The notes under the pieces: generated by a model
Databases searched by the model: none
What the model saw: the letters and a program-made list of their open reading frames with translations, nothing else
What the model was told of the DNA's origin: nothing
Part shown: positions 32,470-43,952 of the stretch, piece by piece
How positions within the stretch are numbered: the first letter of the stretch is position 1
Layout: each line of letters begins with the position of its first letter
Assembly (NCBI GenBank): GCA_001949185.1
Contig: BDGG01000001.1
Location: forward strand, 3,241,324 to 3,305,323
Source: Ramazzottius varieornatus
Taxonomy: Eukaryota > Tardigrada > Eutardigrada > Parachela > Ramazzottiidae
Reading direction: 5' to 3'
Length of the DNA: 64,000 nucleotides
Position numbers and translations under genes: made by a program

Positions 32470-35400
32470 TTACGCACCGGTGCTGCTGGGTAAGGCCGAA
32501 TCACTGTGGCGGTCCTGTGTGATTTGGGCGGAAACGAGGCTCTGACGCGAGGCACTGCCCGACTCTTTGCTTACTTGTTCTTTCGTCAGTCTAGCTCGCT
32601 CGGTGGCTCGTTGCCTCAGCCGCTCGTTCAGAAGCTTCACCTTCTCCTCTTTCTGAAAACATTCGGCCAGTAACAGCTGCGCAAATTTTTCAAAAATTCA
32701 TTGATAAGAGAGGCGCTTTGCCCAGAATGGTTTCACCTCTTGTATTTGTTTCTTGAGCTGTTCGTTTTCAGCAAGGAGTTTCTGATGTTTTTCTTCCTCC
32801 TCCCTACTCGGCAGCGAATCTTCCAGCTTTTTACTGTCATGATGTTCTCCAGTCTTCCGTCGGTAAATTTCTATTACCTAAATGTCAAACATAACGTAAA
32901 AGTAATGTCACATGACATTAACTATCTGGGTTTCGGCGGCCGAATTCCATATCGATGGATCAGTGGGCAAATCTTTCAGGAGACATGTTCAAAGTTTTGG
33001 AACTCCAAGGGCACAGTTGAACTAGTGATGCAGTCAGGTGTAACATACATCGAGGAACACGATCCTGAAGTTCATTTGGCCGTCTGACCAGTGGTCAGGT
33101 GGTTATGTCAGAAAGGGGTTCGAAATTTCGAGTGAAAATGTTTTGACGTCAAAGTGAAGTCAAACAGCGTGAGATGCACCTGCACCTGTTCGGACGCCCG
33201 GTGGGGATATCTCAGCTGGTAGTTACCTCCAGAATTTCGAGATAATCTTCCCAGAAGGGCGAACAGTTTCTTGAGACTTTGAGCCACGGCGAGGTACGGC
33301 AAACTGACCAATCAGTGACCGTGGATATTCGCAACAACTTGATGTCAGAAAAGGGTCGGTCGGAAGCAAAAACGATCGTTAAGGAATTCGGCCGCCGAAA
33401 CCCATTGTTTTAGTGAGACAACAACAACATTCGTATACTGTGTTACCTTCGGAACAAAGATGAGACCCATGCTGAGGAAACAGCAAAACATGATTGAGAG
33501 AGCCACGAAAACAAACTTGGCGTTATGTTGCTTGTTGATGATCATTGTCACGGGTGCAGTGATGATGCAAAGTACCTAAGCGGAAAAGTGACAACAAAAT
33601 GAGCGTGGTCAAAGGTCGCGGTAGATCTTGTGTTAGGGTATACTCACAACAACGTTGTAGATGCTCATTCCGACAAATCTGGAGTCATTTAGCTCTCTAA
33701 TTTTGACGTTTCTGGTCTCGTAAGCGAGGAACAAGCCAAAGATCAAGAACAAGCCTTTGTAGGCAAATATGATACCTACAATAGTAAAGTCATACTTCAG
33801 GTTCCTCCAACACCCGTAACCTCAGGTAATACTTGCCCATCCATATCGTGTCGTTGGTCGATACGCATTGTTCAAGAAGCGGTTCATACTCGATGTCGTC
33901 TTCGATATCCTTGGCCGCTTCCGGTGGAAATCGGTGGGCTTCGAGTCGCATAGGGTTGATGCCGGTCCACAATGCCAGTATGAGCACGTCGATGGCCAAA
34001 AGGCCAGCTACGACGACATACAGCTGCCACGACTCAACTTTCTGTAAAAAGCAAAGGTCCTCATAAGGTTTCGGCAAACCATGGGGTCCGCGCCCGTAAA
34101 AAGAGCCGCGGCTTTGGCGGCCCGTCATTCTCGTGCTCTTGCAGGTGGCATAAACGAAATTTTACTCCAGACATTCTGTGAACAGGGATGCGACATCGTT
34201 TACATGGACAAGCTAGAAATTTAAGATACATCCAATTAGAGATCGTGCACACATTCCCTCTGGACACGCAGAGTAAACTGGGACCGATACATGGCGGTCC
34301 CAGACAAGGGCACAGTGGTCATGCAGGTACGTAGTACTTGGTCTAACCTGGATCTGCACTAGGGAGGAGAAAGTGCGAATTTCAGAAAAGGTGGTGGTAC
34401 TGCCAAAGCTACCAGAGGAGCGACCGGCAGATCGGCGGGCTTCGCGCTGTGGAGTAAAACGAAAAGGTGCGGGTAGTGAAGAATAAAATGGATGGGACCG
34501 CGGGCTTCACCGGAACTCGGAACCATACTTAATTTTACCGTTTCGAAAAAACAACTAATTCAACTGGGGGTGTGGTCAAATGATCGAAACAGGAAGAACA
34601 GTTCTTCGAGGGATATTGTGGCTTGCAAATTGGGGCTGTATTATTAAACAAAGTTCCCTCAGGGTACCTTGCTTTCCTTCTTGGCTCGTGTGCTGAGACT
34701 ATGGACGTTCCAGATTTTTGCAAACATCGAGCCATATGACAGAGTGAAGCCGACTATGAGGACCCACGCTCGAGCCTGATAAAGGATAGATTAAAGTAGG
34801 AGTAGGTACGGCGTAAAGTTTAGGAGGAACACACTTGGCACAGCATGTGGAATGACGATTGTGGTATGAACGACCCGTCCAGGCCCAGAAGCACTACCGC
34901 TACTAGGCAAAGTGAAATTCCCAAGAGAATCAGATTGTTGATATTCGGATGCGACATTTGAACATGCCTACAAAGAGAAGCGTCAGAAAACATCCCGGAG
35001 CGATATCGATGAGAGACGAAACGCGCCACCTACCTTCTGAGTCGGTGCATCATGTTGAAAACAAAGCACGCAATTGCGCAAGCGATGCCAAAAGCTGCCA
35101 AAGACACCATGGACCAGAAAAGGAACCGATCGACGGTACGTAGAGTCGGGATAATCAGAGTCTCATGCCGCGGAGGCTGCAATGCCAAATTATCTAACAT
35201 CATAAAATATCGAGCTCATCAATGTACACACCACGGTGTCGTTTTGTACCTTTCCACCAATCCACCGGTCTCTGTACTTTGTCGACCAGTCAATCTGGTC
35301 CTTGAAAGGATCGTAGTACCCTAGCACCTTATAGATACCATCTTGCATCTGTTCCAGCTGGGTGGGCGCAATGCGATCACCTTCACTGGTGAAACTAACT

Positions 35401-37050
35401 CTGCCGGAGACTCCTTCGAATGTGACGTTCTGCATTGACTCGTAAATGACGCGTGCGGTGAACTCGTCCGAGTATGTGAAATCCTCCAAACGTTTCCCGA
35501 ATTTGGCCAGCTCCTGTATACTCTTGTTGAAAGCCAGCGCAATGGCCCAGACGGCGTCATACGCTAACGGAGACTCCACGTACCCCGGCGTATGTTCGGG
35601 ACTCTTGTCCAGGCGTGGTCTTAACTGATCGAAGAAGTCGTTCGTGGTCTGAAATAGACCGTGCCGAGTTTCTGTCAATCGTCGGCAAGGAAGGAATATT
35701 GTGACATACCATGCCAGATAAGGTGGTAACGTTGTTGAGATTCTTGATCAGGGACTCCGCTGTCAGGTGACCTTCCAAGGCGGTTTGTAGATGTTCGGCG
35801 GTGCAGTTGATACTCTTATCGTCCACTTGGAACCAGTTGTCGGCATACCTGCAAAAGGTTTGGCGGTACTATTGCACGTAGCTGTGGCATCCTTCGCCAT
35901 GTTCAAGGGTAAACAAGAGCACGGAAAGAAAACTTACCATCCGATGATGAGCCATACAACGCGTTTTCCATAGAGGTTATTCTTGTAGGCTTCGCAAAAG
36001 ACTTTTCTGGCTGGAGTCTCATAGAACAGCCCGACGATGATGCGAGCGTCTGATCTGTTTAAGTTGCGGACTGCTTCTGCTGGATCTTTCAGGAAGGACT
36101 GCCTCGTAACGATGTCGATACCCGCCTGCTTGCACAAAGACTCCAAATTTTCCACACTCTGAAATCCGAAAGAACACTGCCCTTGTATTAATATGTTTGT
36201 AGAAAAATGGCGAAAAAGCCATTGTGCTGGTGGCTCGTGGAATACAAGAAGCGCGATCCCATTCATACCGAAACAAAAACTTCTTCTGCTTCCTGGATAA
36301 TGTTGATCTTTTTCCATCCATAGTGTTTGAATAACTGGACATATGCAGGATTGTTGAGGTTAGCCGAGGGATGTGTGCGGAAGAAGGTGGTAAAGCGTTT
36401 CCGGTCGGACAAGGCTGGAGAACTCGAACCGTAAGACATCTGCAAAAGAGTACTTTCTGGCCAAGTTGTGATATGGAGCATTTCGAGCAAGCTAACAACA
36501 CTTGCCACAATAAGATTCCACATTTTTGCTGCTTCGGCGATGGTGGTAGTAACGGTGGAGCATCCGGGTCCAAGTAGCATTATTTTCTGCGGCGGGTTAT
36601 ACAGCAGGTCGTACAATATTGTAATCCCCTTCCCCGGCTCGCACTGCAGGAGAAATTATAGAGCTTGATCTGTCTGAAGTGAGCCCGGGAGCCCCGGCCC
36701 ATTGAAGCTCTGAACGCACCGGCAAGAGCTTACCTCGCTATCGTTCCATTTCAGATCCAAGCGATATCCGGGCAGCAAGTCAGACTGCGTGTTGACGTGC
36801 TCCAAAGCCATTTGGGCTGCTGGATAACATCCCGCGCCCCCGGCCCATCCGCCTTCTCCCGTTATTGGAAAGATTCCTGGACAAGTAATAGACTAGTATG
36901 CTGCGCATATCCATACCGGTCACGGATATACGGGATATGACAATGTCACTTTCTCATACCTGCTAAAACAAGGTCCGTCAAGCCATTTGCACACGGTAGC
37001 GCAACAAAAAAAATGTGGGATAGCAACGGTACCAGAAGTAATCTGACCAT
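32470..37050 (-). CDS. GABBR1: Metabotropic GABA-B receptor subunit 1
   Basis: Class C G-protein-coupled receptor subunit that binds GABA at the neuronal membrane. Fifteen phase-consistent exons: 37050-36960, 36876-36734, 36643-36506, 36439-36269, 36158-35938, 35848-35710, 35648-35250, 35176-35034, 34967-34835, 34775-34668, 34041-33837, 33775-33648, 33575-33447, 32877-32737, 32652-32470 (823 aa). The signal peptide is [20 protein letters not shown]. The Venus-flytrap domain has [48 protein letters not shown] and WYADNWF. Seven TM segments (about 450-716) include [20 protein letters not shown] and [22 protein letters not shown]-terminal coiled coil ([30 protein letters not shown]) would pair with subunit 2. 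Introns at 36505-36440 and 33836-33776 need GC donors. A strong GTAAGT overlaps the stop at 32472, so an alternative tail from 32428 is possible. Confidence 0.96.
32928..33403. mobile_element. Inverted-repeat element in GABBR1 intron 13
   Basis: GGGTTTCGGCGGCCGAATTC at 32928 is mirrored exactly by GAATTCGGCCGCCGAAACCC ending at 33403. The 476-bp unit has 21-bp perfect ends. The interior has a further imperfect pair (GTCAGAAAGGGGTTCG and CGGTCGGAAG-type sequence) and no protein frame. Target duplications are not clear. The intron (32878-33446) is far longer than usual for this gene. Confidence 0.65.
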
Positions 37051-37914
37051 CGTCTAACCGGGTCTCCTGACCAGGAACAGTTATCGTTGATACCAACGCG
37101 GAACTGGAGAAGTATTCAAGAATCCAGGATCCCCGCTCGAACTTCTAAGTTTTTGCTCGTGGAAACTGGACGGATCAAAAAGTTCAAAGATTCGGGTGAA
37201 GCGCTATATGCTGGAAAAAACGTCAATAACTCAGAGCTCGTTGACAAGCTTCGGCTACAAATAAAACGTGCTCGAGCATGAGGCTCCGATACACTGTGGT
37301 TCTCTTACCACTCTCCATGTCGAGTCGAGAAGTATCGATTTTTCCGGCTTCTGTAAGTGCGAACTCATGAAATCTCGGGCTCGAGTTCATCCCCGAGCTC
37401 TTTCTGCATGGCTTTGCGAACCGCGCCTGGAGTTATCCTGCAACAGAGATCTTCTCAGTTTCAGCTGAGTTATATGAACAGAAATACATCAAAACGACCG
37501 GCACAAAGCGCTTTCTGGCTGGCTCGCCGCTCGCGCACCAACGAAACGTTACTTACTGAATTCCAATGGCATTGCCTACCAATGCAACACGGAGCCCTTG
37601 TGGCAGTATGATGACTTTCGACAGCATAAACTGGGGTATCGCGCAACAGTCGACATCGATCTAGCTTTCGGTTTTTATAGTTTGTGTTTTGAGTTCAAGA
37701 TTTTGCTTAGGCATGAGCTTGCAAAAACTCAAAAACAATTCAGAAATAAAAGATAAGAATGATCAAATACTATGAGGTCAGCACGATGCCGTTAACCAGA
37801 ATTGCCCGTCAGCACAAAAAGACGATTCGGCATTGACTGCAATAGTGCAGTACACATTGAACAATGAAGATTATTTTCCCACAACAGATTCGGTGCGATA
37901 ATTTTTTCAAAGGC
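37051..37914. promoter_or_regulatory. GABBR1 upstream region
   Basis: 864 bp separate the GABBR1 start from the 3' end of the metalloprotease gene. Short plus-strand frames at 37087-37611 show no domain and are treated as chance. The region should contain the GABBR1 promoter and 5' UTR. No specific element is assigned. Confidence 0.35.
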
Positions 37915-40900
37915 TCAAAGGAGTGAGCAGAAAATCTTGCGGGAGTTACAACAGTAGCGCAAGATATCACGATGATCACAGTAGGTGACGCCGGTAACCC
38001 GCAAAAATTCTTTACATGGCATCCCGCTGACGCGAACTCCTGGCACGTCTCCTTCACAGACCGGCTCTTCTTCCGAATGAACAGCGAGACCAACGGTAGG
38101 AAGTGGACCTAGGCCAGCAGATCGATCGGGACCGATCATCGAAGTATCGGATCCGGCGGTCTCCGTATCAGTGATGCACAACCCATCACGGCAGTTCTTG
38201 GAAAGAAAACAGCCTTATTTCAAGATCTACTTGGAGGAGCAGAAAAACAGTCCGAGTCCGCATCAGACAACAGACAGCTTACTTTTCCAGTCCCGCACGG
38301 CGAACCTTCCGCCGCTGGACGGAAGGCAATACAGTATCCGGTATCTTTGTCATGGCAGTACAGTTGTGTGCACACTCTTTCGTCTTTCTGGAAAAACAGT
38401 AAAAATCCGTTCTCCGAAATCGAAACCTTAGTCCGAGGGCAAAACTAATCAAGGTACATACAAAACAAGCAGTGGTACCGCGGTCAAGGCGGCATTGCCA
38501 GTCCAAAGGAATAATCTTTCCCGGCAAATTGTTTCCGAGTCGGATACCAGGCATCGGCGAATCGAACAAACACGAAGCTTGAGGCCGGGATAGAAAGTGG
38601 TTGAACTGGGCCAAGGAGCAGGATGACCACTTGAAACCATTCACGTTATGCCGTAGGTCACTCATGATATAACCGTCGTACCAGCTGCAGGCCTCGGCAC
38701 CAGGTCCGCCGAGGTAAGATGGCGCTGCTGTTCCGTCATGAACGCAACCCAACCTAGAGGAAAGGATGGACATCAAGTCGCACTTTACGATTTCACGGTT
38801 TTCCACCCAGTAAGTACTTACAAATGGCCAACTTCATGAGCAGCGACAATCACACCACTGAATCCGCCACTGTCCTCCACGATTCCCGCTTTATTCAGCT
38901 TTTGCCGGCTTTCATCAACGTGGCAAGCTCCTCCGACGTATGCGAAGCCAGCGGTGCCTCGTACGCAGGGTCCTTCGTCGTCTTTCTTTCGGCACATATC
39001 TACCAGGAAGTCAACGTTGGGCAAAGGGATGGTCCGACCATTTTTATTTATCGTGATGATTTGGAGTAAAGGCTTACCGAGCTTTGTGATGACCATAGCC
39101 AGATCAAACTTTGGCAGCATCTCCTGCTGTTGAAAAAGGTACTTGGCCATGTCGGAGAGAGCTTGCTTGGAGTCGAAGGAATCGTCGTCTGGTGTCGGCA
39201 TACGGTTCTCTTCGATGTACGGCATGAATGCCGGGTTCTGAAACAACACGAGGCCCTTCCAATATTCGCGTTTTCCTGACAGTGATCGTTTTCGACACCG
39301 ACTATCGTACCCGACTAATGATAATTCCGGACAGTTGCAATCGAATATCAATCTGTTGTAGTCGACGGTATCGAAGGTCCACAGCATTCCAGAACGTAGC
39401 GAAGTAACTCGTAATCCGCTTTTCGTTTCCCCCGTGCAGATTGTAGGTGGCGAAATCGACAAGCACCAGGACCTCCGGCCAGACCACGTGAGACGGAAAT
39501 GATCCTCGTTTCAAGCGCTTGCCGTGGTCTGGCAGTTCCACAAAGACAGAATCGTTCAGGAGACCTGAAAATGATGTCTATAATGGACAGGTCGCCATAC
39601 TGTGTGTTTTAAAACTGGGTTTTTTACCGTAGTCGTGAGTGAGATCGGGAGCCGGAAGGAGGCTGAATACGTCATCGCTTTCGCTCATGATGTACCCATC
39701 CTCGCTGAGGTCCGTTCTTTCCGAAGTCTTACTGCTGGCTTTCAGACTCCGCTTGTACACAAAATGATAATGCAGTGATGTGGAGTTGACGTCGGACGAA
39801 TTACTAAAACCCGGAAGTGCAGTGGTGGAAGAAATGTTGGTGGTATTTTTGTCGTCCTTGTCTTGACCAATCAGTGCGCCATCGTTTGCGTCAACCGCCA
39901 GCATGATCTTGAGCAGATCCTGCGGAACTGGCTTCACCACGTAATCGTTGCCTACGACTCCATCCAGCTCAACTTGAAGTCCGTCATCTTGGTCTTTTGA
40001 ATACCGAACGCTGAGGGCCGCCATGTTGTCAATGTCCTGGTACAGGGCATCCTCGAGCTCGGTCAGCGAAAGCTACAAATTGACGGGCAGAAATTAGCGA
40101 ACGTTCTTACCGTTAGACAGCATATCCCAGGCAAAAACTAAGCTTCGTTGTTCTTGTTCTGTTTTGTTACCTCTGAAGTGGCATCGCGTAACACGGGCTT
40201 TCCGTTTTCCATGTCGGCGTAGAATACTTTGGAAAGCCTTTTGCCAGCTTCAGTGGGCGACGTGTTGAGCAAATGTTTGACTTTTTGTAAGTTCAAATGA
40301 AACTTTTGGTCGAAGGCTTCTAAGAGCAGCTGAAGTTTCTGCTTGACGTCCCGCGAACTTTCTTTGTCCGTTGAGCGTTTGGCCAGCCGACGCAAATCAT
40401 GATTGTGAATGTGAACTGGTGTTACCACATAAGATGGCACTAAAAAAACGAAGTAACAGTTAATCGAAAATTAGGGTAATTGAATCACATCACCGAAAGG
40501 TTCTTTGTTGTACGAGACGCTTATACATACCTTCATGGATTTCTTCAATGTGAAAGACATCTCTGAGATGTTCTTTGGTCATCCTTTTGTGTATCTGCAA
40601 CAAGCACAAAAGAAATGAAAAATGTCTTCTTCATAGTTATGGATAGTCGATAAGTAATTAAAAAATAATATCCGGATGTTCCTTCTAACTTCTTCCTTCT
40701 AACACAATAAAAATCAGAATATCGAAATATGTACGTGTCTGTAAATTCTGCAAAAGAAGGGCTAAAATGAAATAATGAGTGCACAAGCTTCAACCACACA
40801 ATGAAGGGCGTTTCCCTTTTTTCCTGAAATATGCTTATTCAGAAAATAGAACTTGACCTGAATTTCTTTTACCGCACCCGACAAAAAAGAACTAATCCAG

Positions 40901-41092
40901 CCGTTGATTTTGAATATAATTCATACTTTTGCCCTGGGAGTGAATTAGGGAGGAAGGACTTACTGTGTGGGCCTGCATATGAGCCGGAGTTTTCGATACA
41001 AGACTACACAAAGTCCATAGTGTCAGGTAATAATAAAAGTAATTCCGCGCCGCTGTCGGTGAGAATGACCACCATGATGAATAATGGGCCAT
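37915..41092 (-). CDS. Reprolysin-type (M12B, ADAMTS-like) zinc metalloprotease
   Basis: Secreted zinc endopeptidase with prodomain. Ten phase-consistent exons: 41092-40964, 40594-40531, 40439-40171, 40072-39628, 39564-39311, 39237-39078, 38999-38822, 38753-38462, 38387-38283, 38196-37915 (725 aa). The signal segment is NYFYYYLTLWTLCSL. The prodomain has DVFHIEEIHE, HNHDLRRLA and FDQKFHLNLQK. The catalytic domain (about 303-590) has VLVLVDFATY, FWNAVDLRYRRL, FAYVGGACHVD, the zinc site HEVGHLLGCVHD and a Met-turn YIMSD. After it, LYCHDKDTGYCIAFRPAAEG and CGTGKNCRDGLC form an ADAMTS-type cysteine-rich segment. The tail ends with a Cys cluster (YCDHRDILRYCCNSRKIFC). I see no thrombospondin type 1 repeat, so it is simpler than typical ADAMTS. 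Exon 1 rests on phase and a signal-like sequence and is least certain. The 78-nt intron 6 is open in frame. Confidence 0.87.
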
Positions 41093-43952
41093 TGTGGGGG
41101 ATGCACTGTGAGAAAAATAGGGAGCTCAGCACCAATCCATACCCAAGTAAGGCAGGGATATAATTTTTCTGTGTGATGCTCCGTTGAAGTCTTCGCTCGT
41201 TGACTGGATTATAACTAAGACGGCGGCTCGACCGGACGTTAGCTCGTCACCGTCTAGCAGGTATACATTGTCGTTCGACGATAATCCCTAAATGCCGGAT
41301 GCGGAAATAACTCGGGGCTTGCTTGTCAAGAGATAACAGACGGAATATATACGTTAGAGGTCGCCACTTGTTGCGCTGCCAAAGGGCGTCCCAACGGCAA
41401 AACTTTTCCGCCGCTTCATCCTGATTTCCTCATTGAGTAGATTTTCAAGGAAAAATGTGGGGTAATCCGTTAATCCAGTCCCTTCAATGCAAGAGTATGT
41501 CAAAGCTGTAGGAAAAGAAAACAATACGACAGTAAATTTGAGAGCAGGAAGATGCGGTAAGGAAAGGAGGCTAACGAGACAGGTTGTCCATGTGGACACA
41601 GGTAGAACTTCCGTGACCACTTTGTCACTTGTGCTGACTTTCCAAAGTTAACAAGGCAACGTGTAAAATGGAAAGTGAGAAGTAATTTGCACAACGAAGG
41701 AAAAGTAGAGGGGTAAATGGAGTAAGTGACTGGTTTGGTCAGTCAATAATTCAGGCTAGACTCTGTAACATCAGTGTTAGAGTACCGGTAGCGGTTACTG
41801 TACACTGCGTAGTGGAATGGTCAAGCCAAAGGTATGGACTGTTTGGTTCAAAGGTGCAACAGGCAAATTATCAGCTTGGTGTCGACGAACGTACAATTTA
41901 CCTCGTTACGAGCCACTAATCAAGCTTTGATGCAGCCATGCGTCCAGTGAATTGTCCTACTCTCCACTACAACAGCTATCATACCGTCATTACAGTCACT
42001 CAGGTGGCGGTCAACCTCTCACTGCCACCAAGCGAACTCGAAACGCCGAAGAACGAATGCAAGAAACATCAGCCGGATATCGGAAGGAGGAAAAAAGTGG
42101 CCGCTTCGAACAGACACCTTCACTTACATATTACTCTTGACCAAACCAGCTGCACATTCCCTAAACTGAAGTAAACGTGAAACATGACGGAATTAACTAT
42201 CTTTTGCACCTTCGGACGAACTTTTAAGTACAACTGTGGCTCACTTCGTCGGTCACTATACCAGAGCTAAAAATACGACGAGCTGGGTAAAAACCCGACC
42301 TTTCCGAAACGTCCGAGCAAATGGACGACCAAGCTTAAAATTAAACAAAAACAAAAAATGAAATGTCGATAATAAAACTGAACGATGGTTTTTTGTGAGT
42401 ATTATTCGCCATTTGAAGAAATTTTTAATTGAGAGTAGCTCAAGAAAGGTTAATGAGGAAGTTGTTGACCACTACAGATGGAAGAATCGTCTGTTGACTC
42501 GAAGTCGGGCTACTCACCACCATTGGTTTTCTGAAGGTACGAGGGAGTAATAGCCGATGTCCACTTGGCCAATATGAATAACATCTTAAGATGTCACCTG
42601 CATAATGCAATAGCTATACCTTAGGCTTATAAAGACAACCACATATGCAAGTTAAGATGTCTCCACATCAGTCAGTTATCGTGATGCAACGGAAAGCCGA
42701 GAGGGTTCTAGCTCTTGTTACCGGTACATCGAGAACCTCAAGACATATTGTGACCAAGATGGTGGACACGATCAGCAAAATCTCACTTTCCGTTACCGTA
42801 AGACCTCTCTTGTGTCTCTTTTCTTCAGTCGCTTCTCTTCAATGTTATGTGTGTAAAGGACTACTTAACCGCTCGTTGATATGCCATTAAGACCTCCCTC
42901 CAAAACCTTTCACGTATGTAACGTTAACGGCATAGTTCTAGAACAGAACTCTCTATGTACAGGCACCATGTTACAAAGACCCTTGGACACATTTCCTATG
43001 GTTTTGATCCATCGATTTGGTCGTTCGTCCGGCCGGCGTGCGGCAGTCATGGCAAGACCTCGAACGCGTAGCTAGCCGCTACTGTTCGGATCTGCAGCTG
43101 CGACGAGCTCTGATGAGCAAACAATTTCGACTAGACAACTGTGCCGACCCTCCATCTGCATTCATTGATCCATCACCACCGCATGCTTACACGTGATGAC
43201 ACCGTATGAACGAAGAAATATGTATGCAAAACATTATCGTTTAGGTGCATTTGCATGCTGAACTTGTTCGCCAGCCGCACTCTGTTATTGTCACTAACAA
43301 TGAGCCTACGTACACAATCATGCCGATGACCAGGTCAGACCGTGCGAGTACCGGAAGTTTGCCCCTCTGATGTATCGCACTTACAAAGGCTACTACAGCA
43401 GATCTCTATACTGTATAGTATTCTAAAAACATCTCCTTCGCCAGGAGTCGCTGACTGAAATAGCCATTCGTAAGGCTCTACGTCAAGGAATCCTCATTCT
43501 ATATTTGAGGAGACACTCTGCCATCAGTTAAACGCTCCATTAATAGTACATTCTGTATTCTTATCGATACTACGCAGCACCACCAAGCAACAACCGACAG
43601 GGTTGCTATAAGTACCATCGTTAATGACGGTCTCGCGCGAGTTCGTCCTAGCGAGCCATGACAGTGATCAGTTCGAACCATTTCGCTTCTACCTTTGCTC
43701 TTGATTTCTCGTTCACCAGTAAGCTAGATCGGAAGATCCCGACTTCGTATTTTAATCATCATATTCTGGAATGCAACACCACTTGCAACACTCAAGTGTT
43801 CAAAAGGTTGACGCTTGTCAAGACTCGGACGAAAATTCCACAAAACTGCGGTACGGACTTCTGAACCATTGGTCTCAAGCAAAATCGATGAAAACGAGTA
43901 AAGAACCCAGGGACTAGAAATAAAATAAAGAAGTATAGACTGTTGGTTTTTC
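41093..43952. other. Intergenic DNA between metalloprotease and RGS genes
   Basis: About 2.9 kb without a convincing gene. A plus-strand frame at 42759-42890 encodes a hydrophobic stretch followed by SLQCYVCKG, faintly like the start of a Ly6/quiver-type protein. The cysteine pattern does not continue, so I do not call a gene. The frame at 41938-42174 has no recognisable domain. No foldback elements were seen. Confidence 0.4.

Noticed and set aside
33190-33260. Possible tRNA gene
   Set aside because: Only the A-box half resembles a tRNA. The T-arm and acceptor pairing are not convincing, so it is kept only as a SINE-like hint.
40620-40660. Signal-peptide-like reading MKKTFFISFVLVA on the minus strand
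   Set aside because: It coincides with the polypyrimidine tract and CAG acceptor of metalloprotease exon 2. The prodomain frame needs the splice.
42759-43080. Ly6/quiver-like small secreted protein
   Set aside because: Only the opening CYVC pair fits. The remaining cysteines and the C-terminal CN motif are absent in any splice combination tried.
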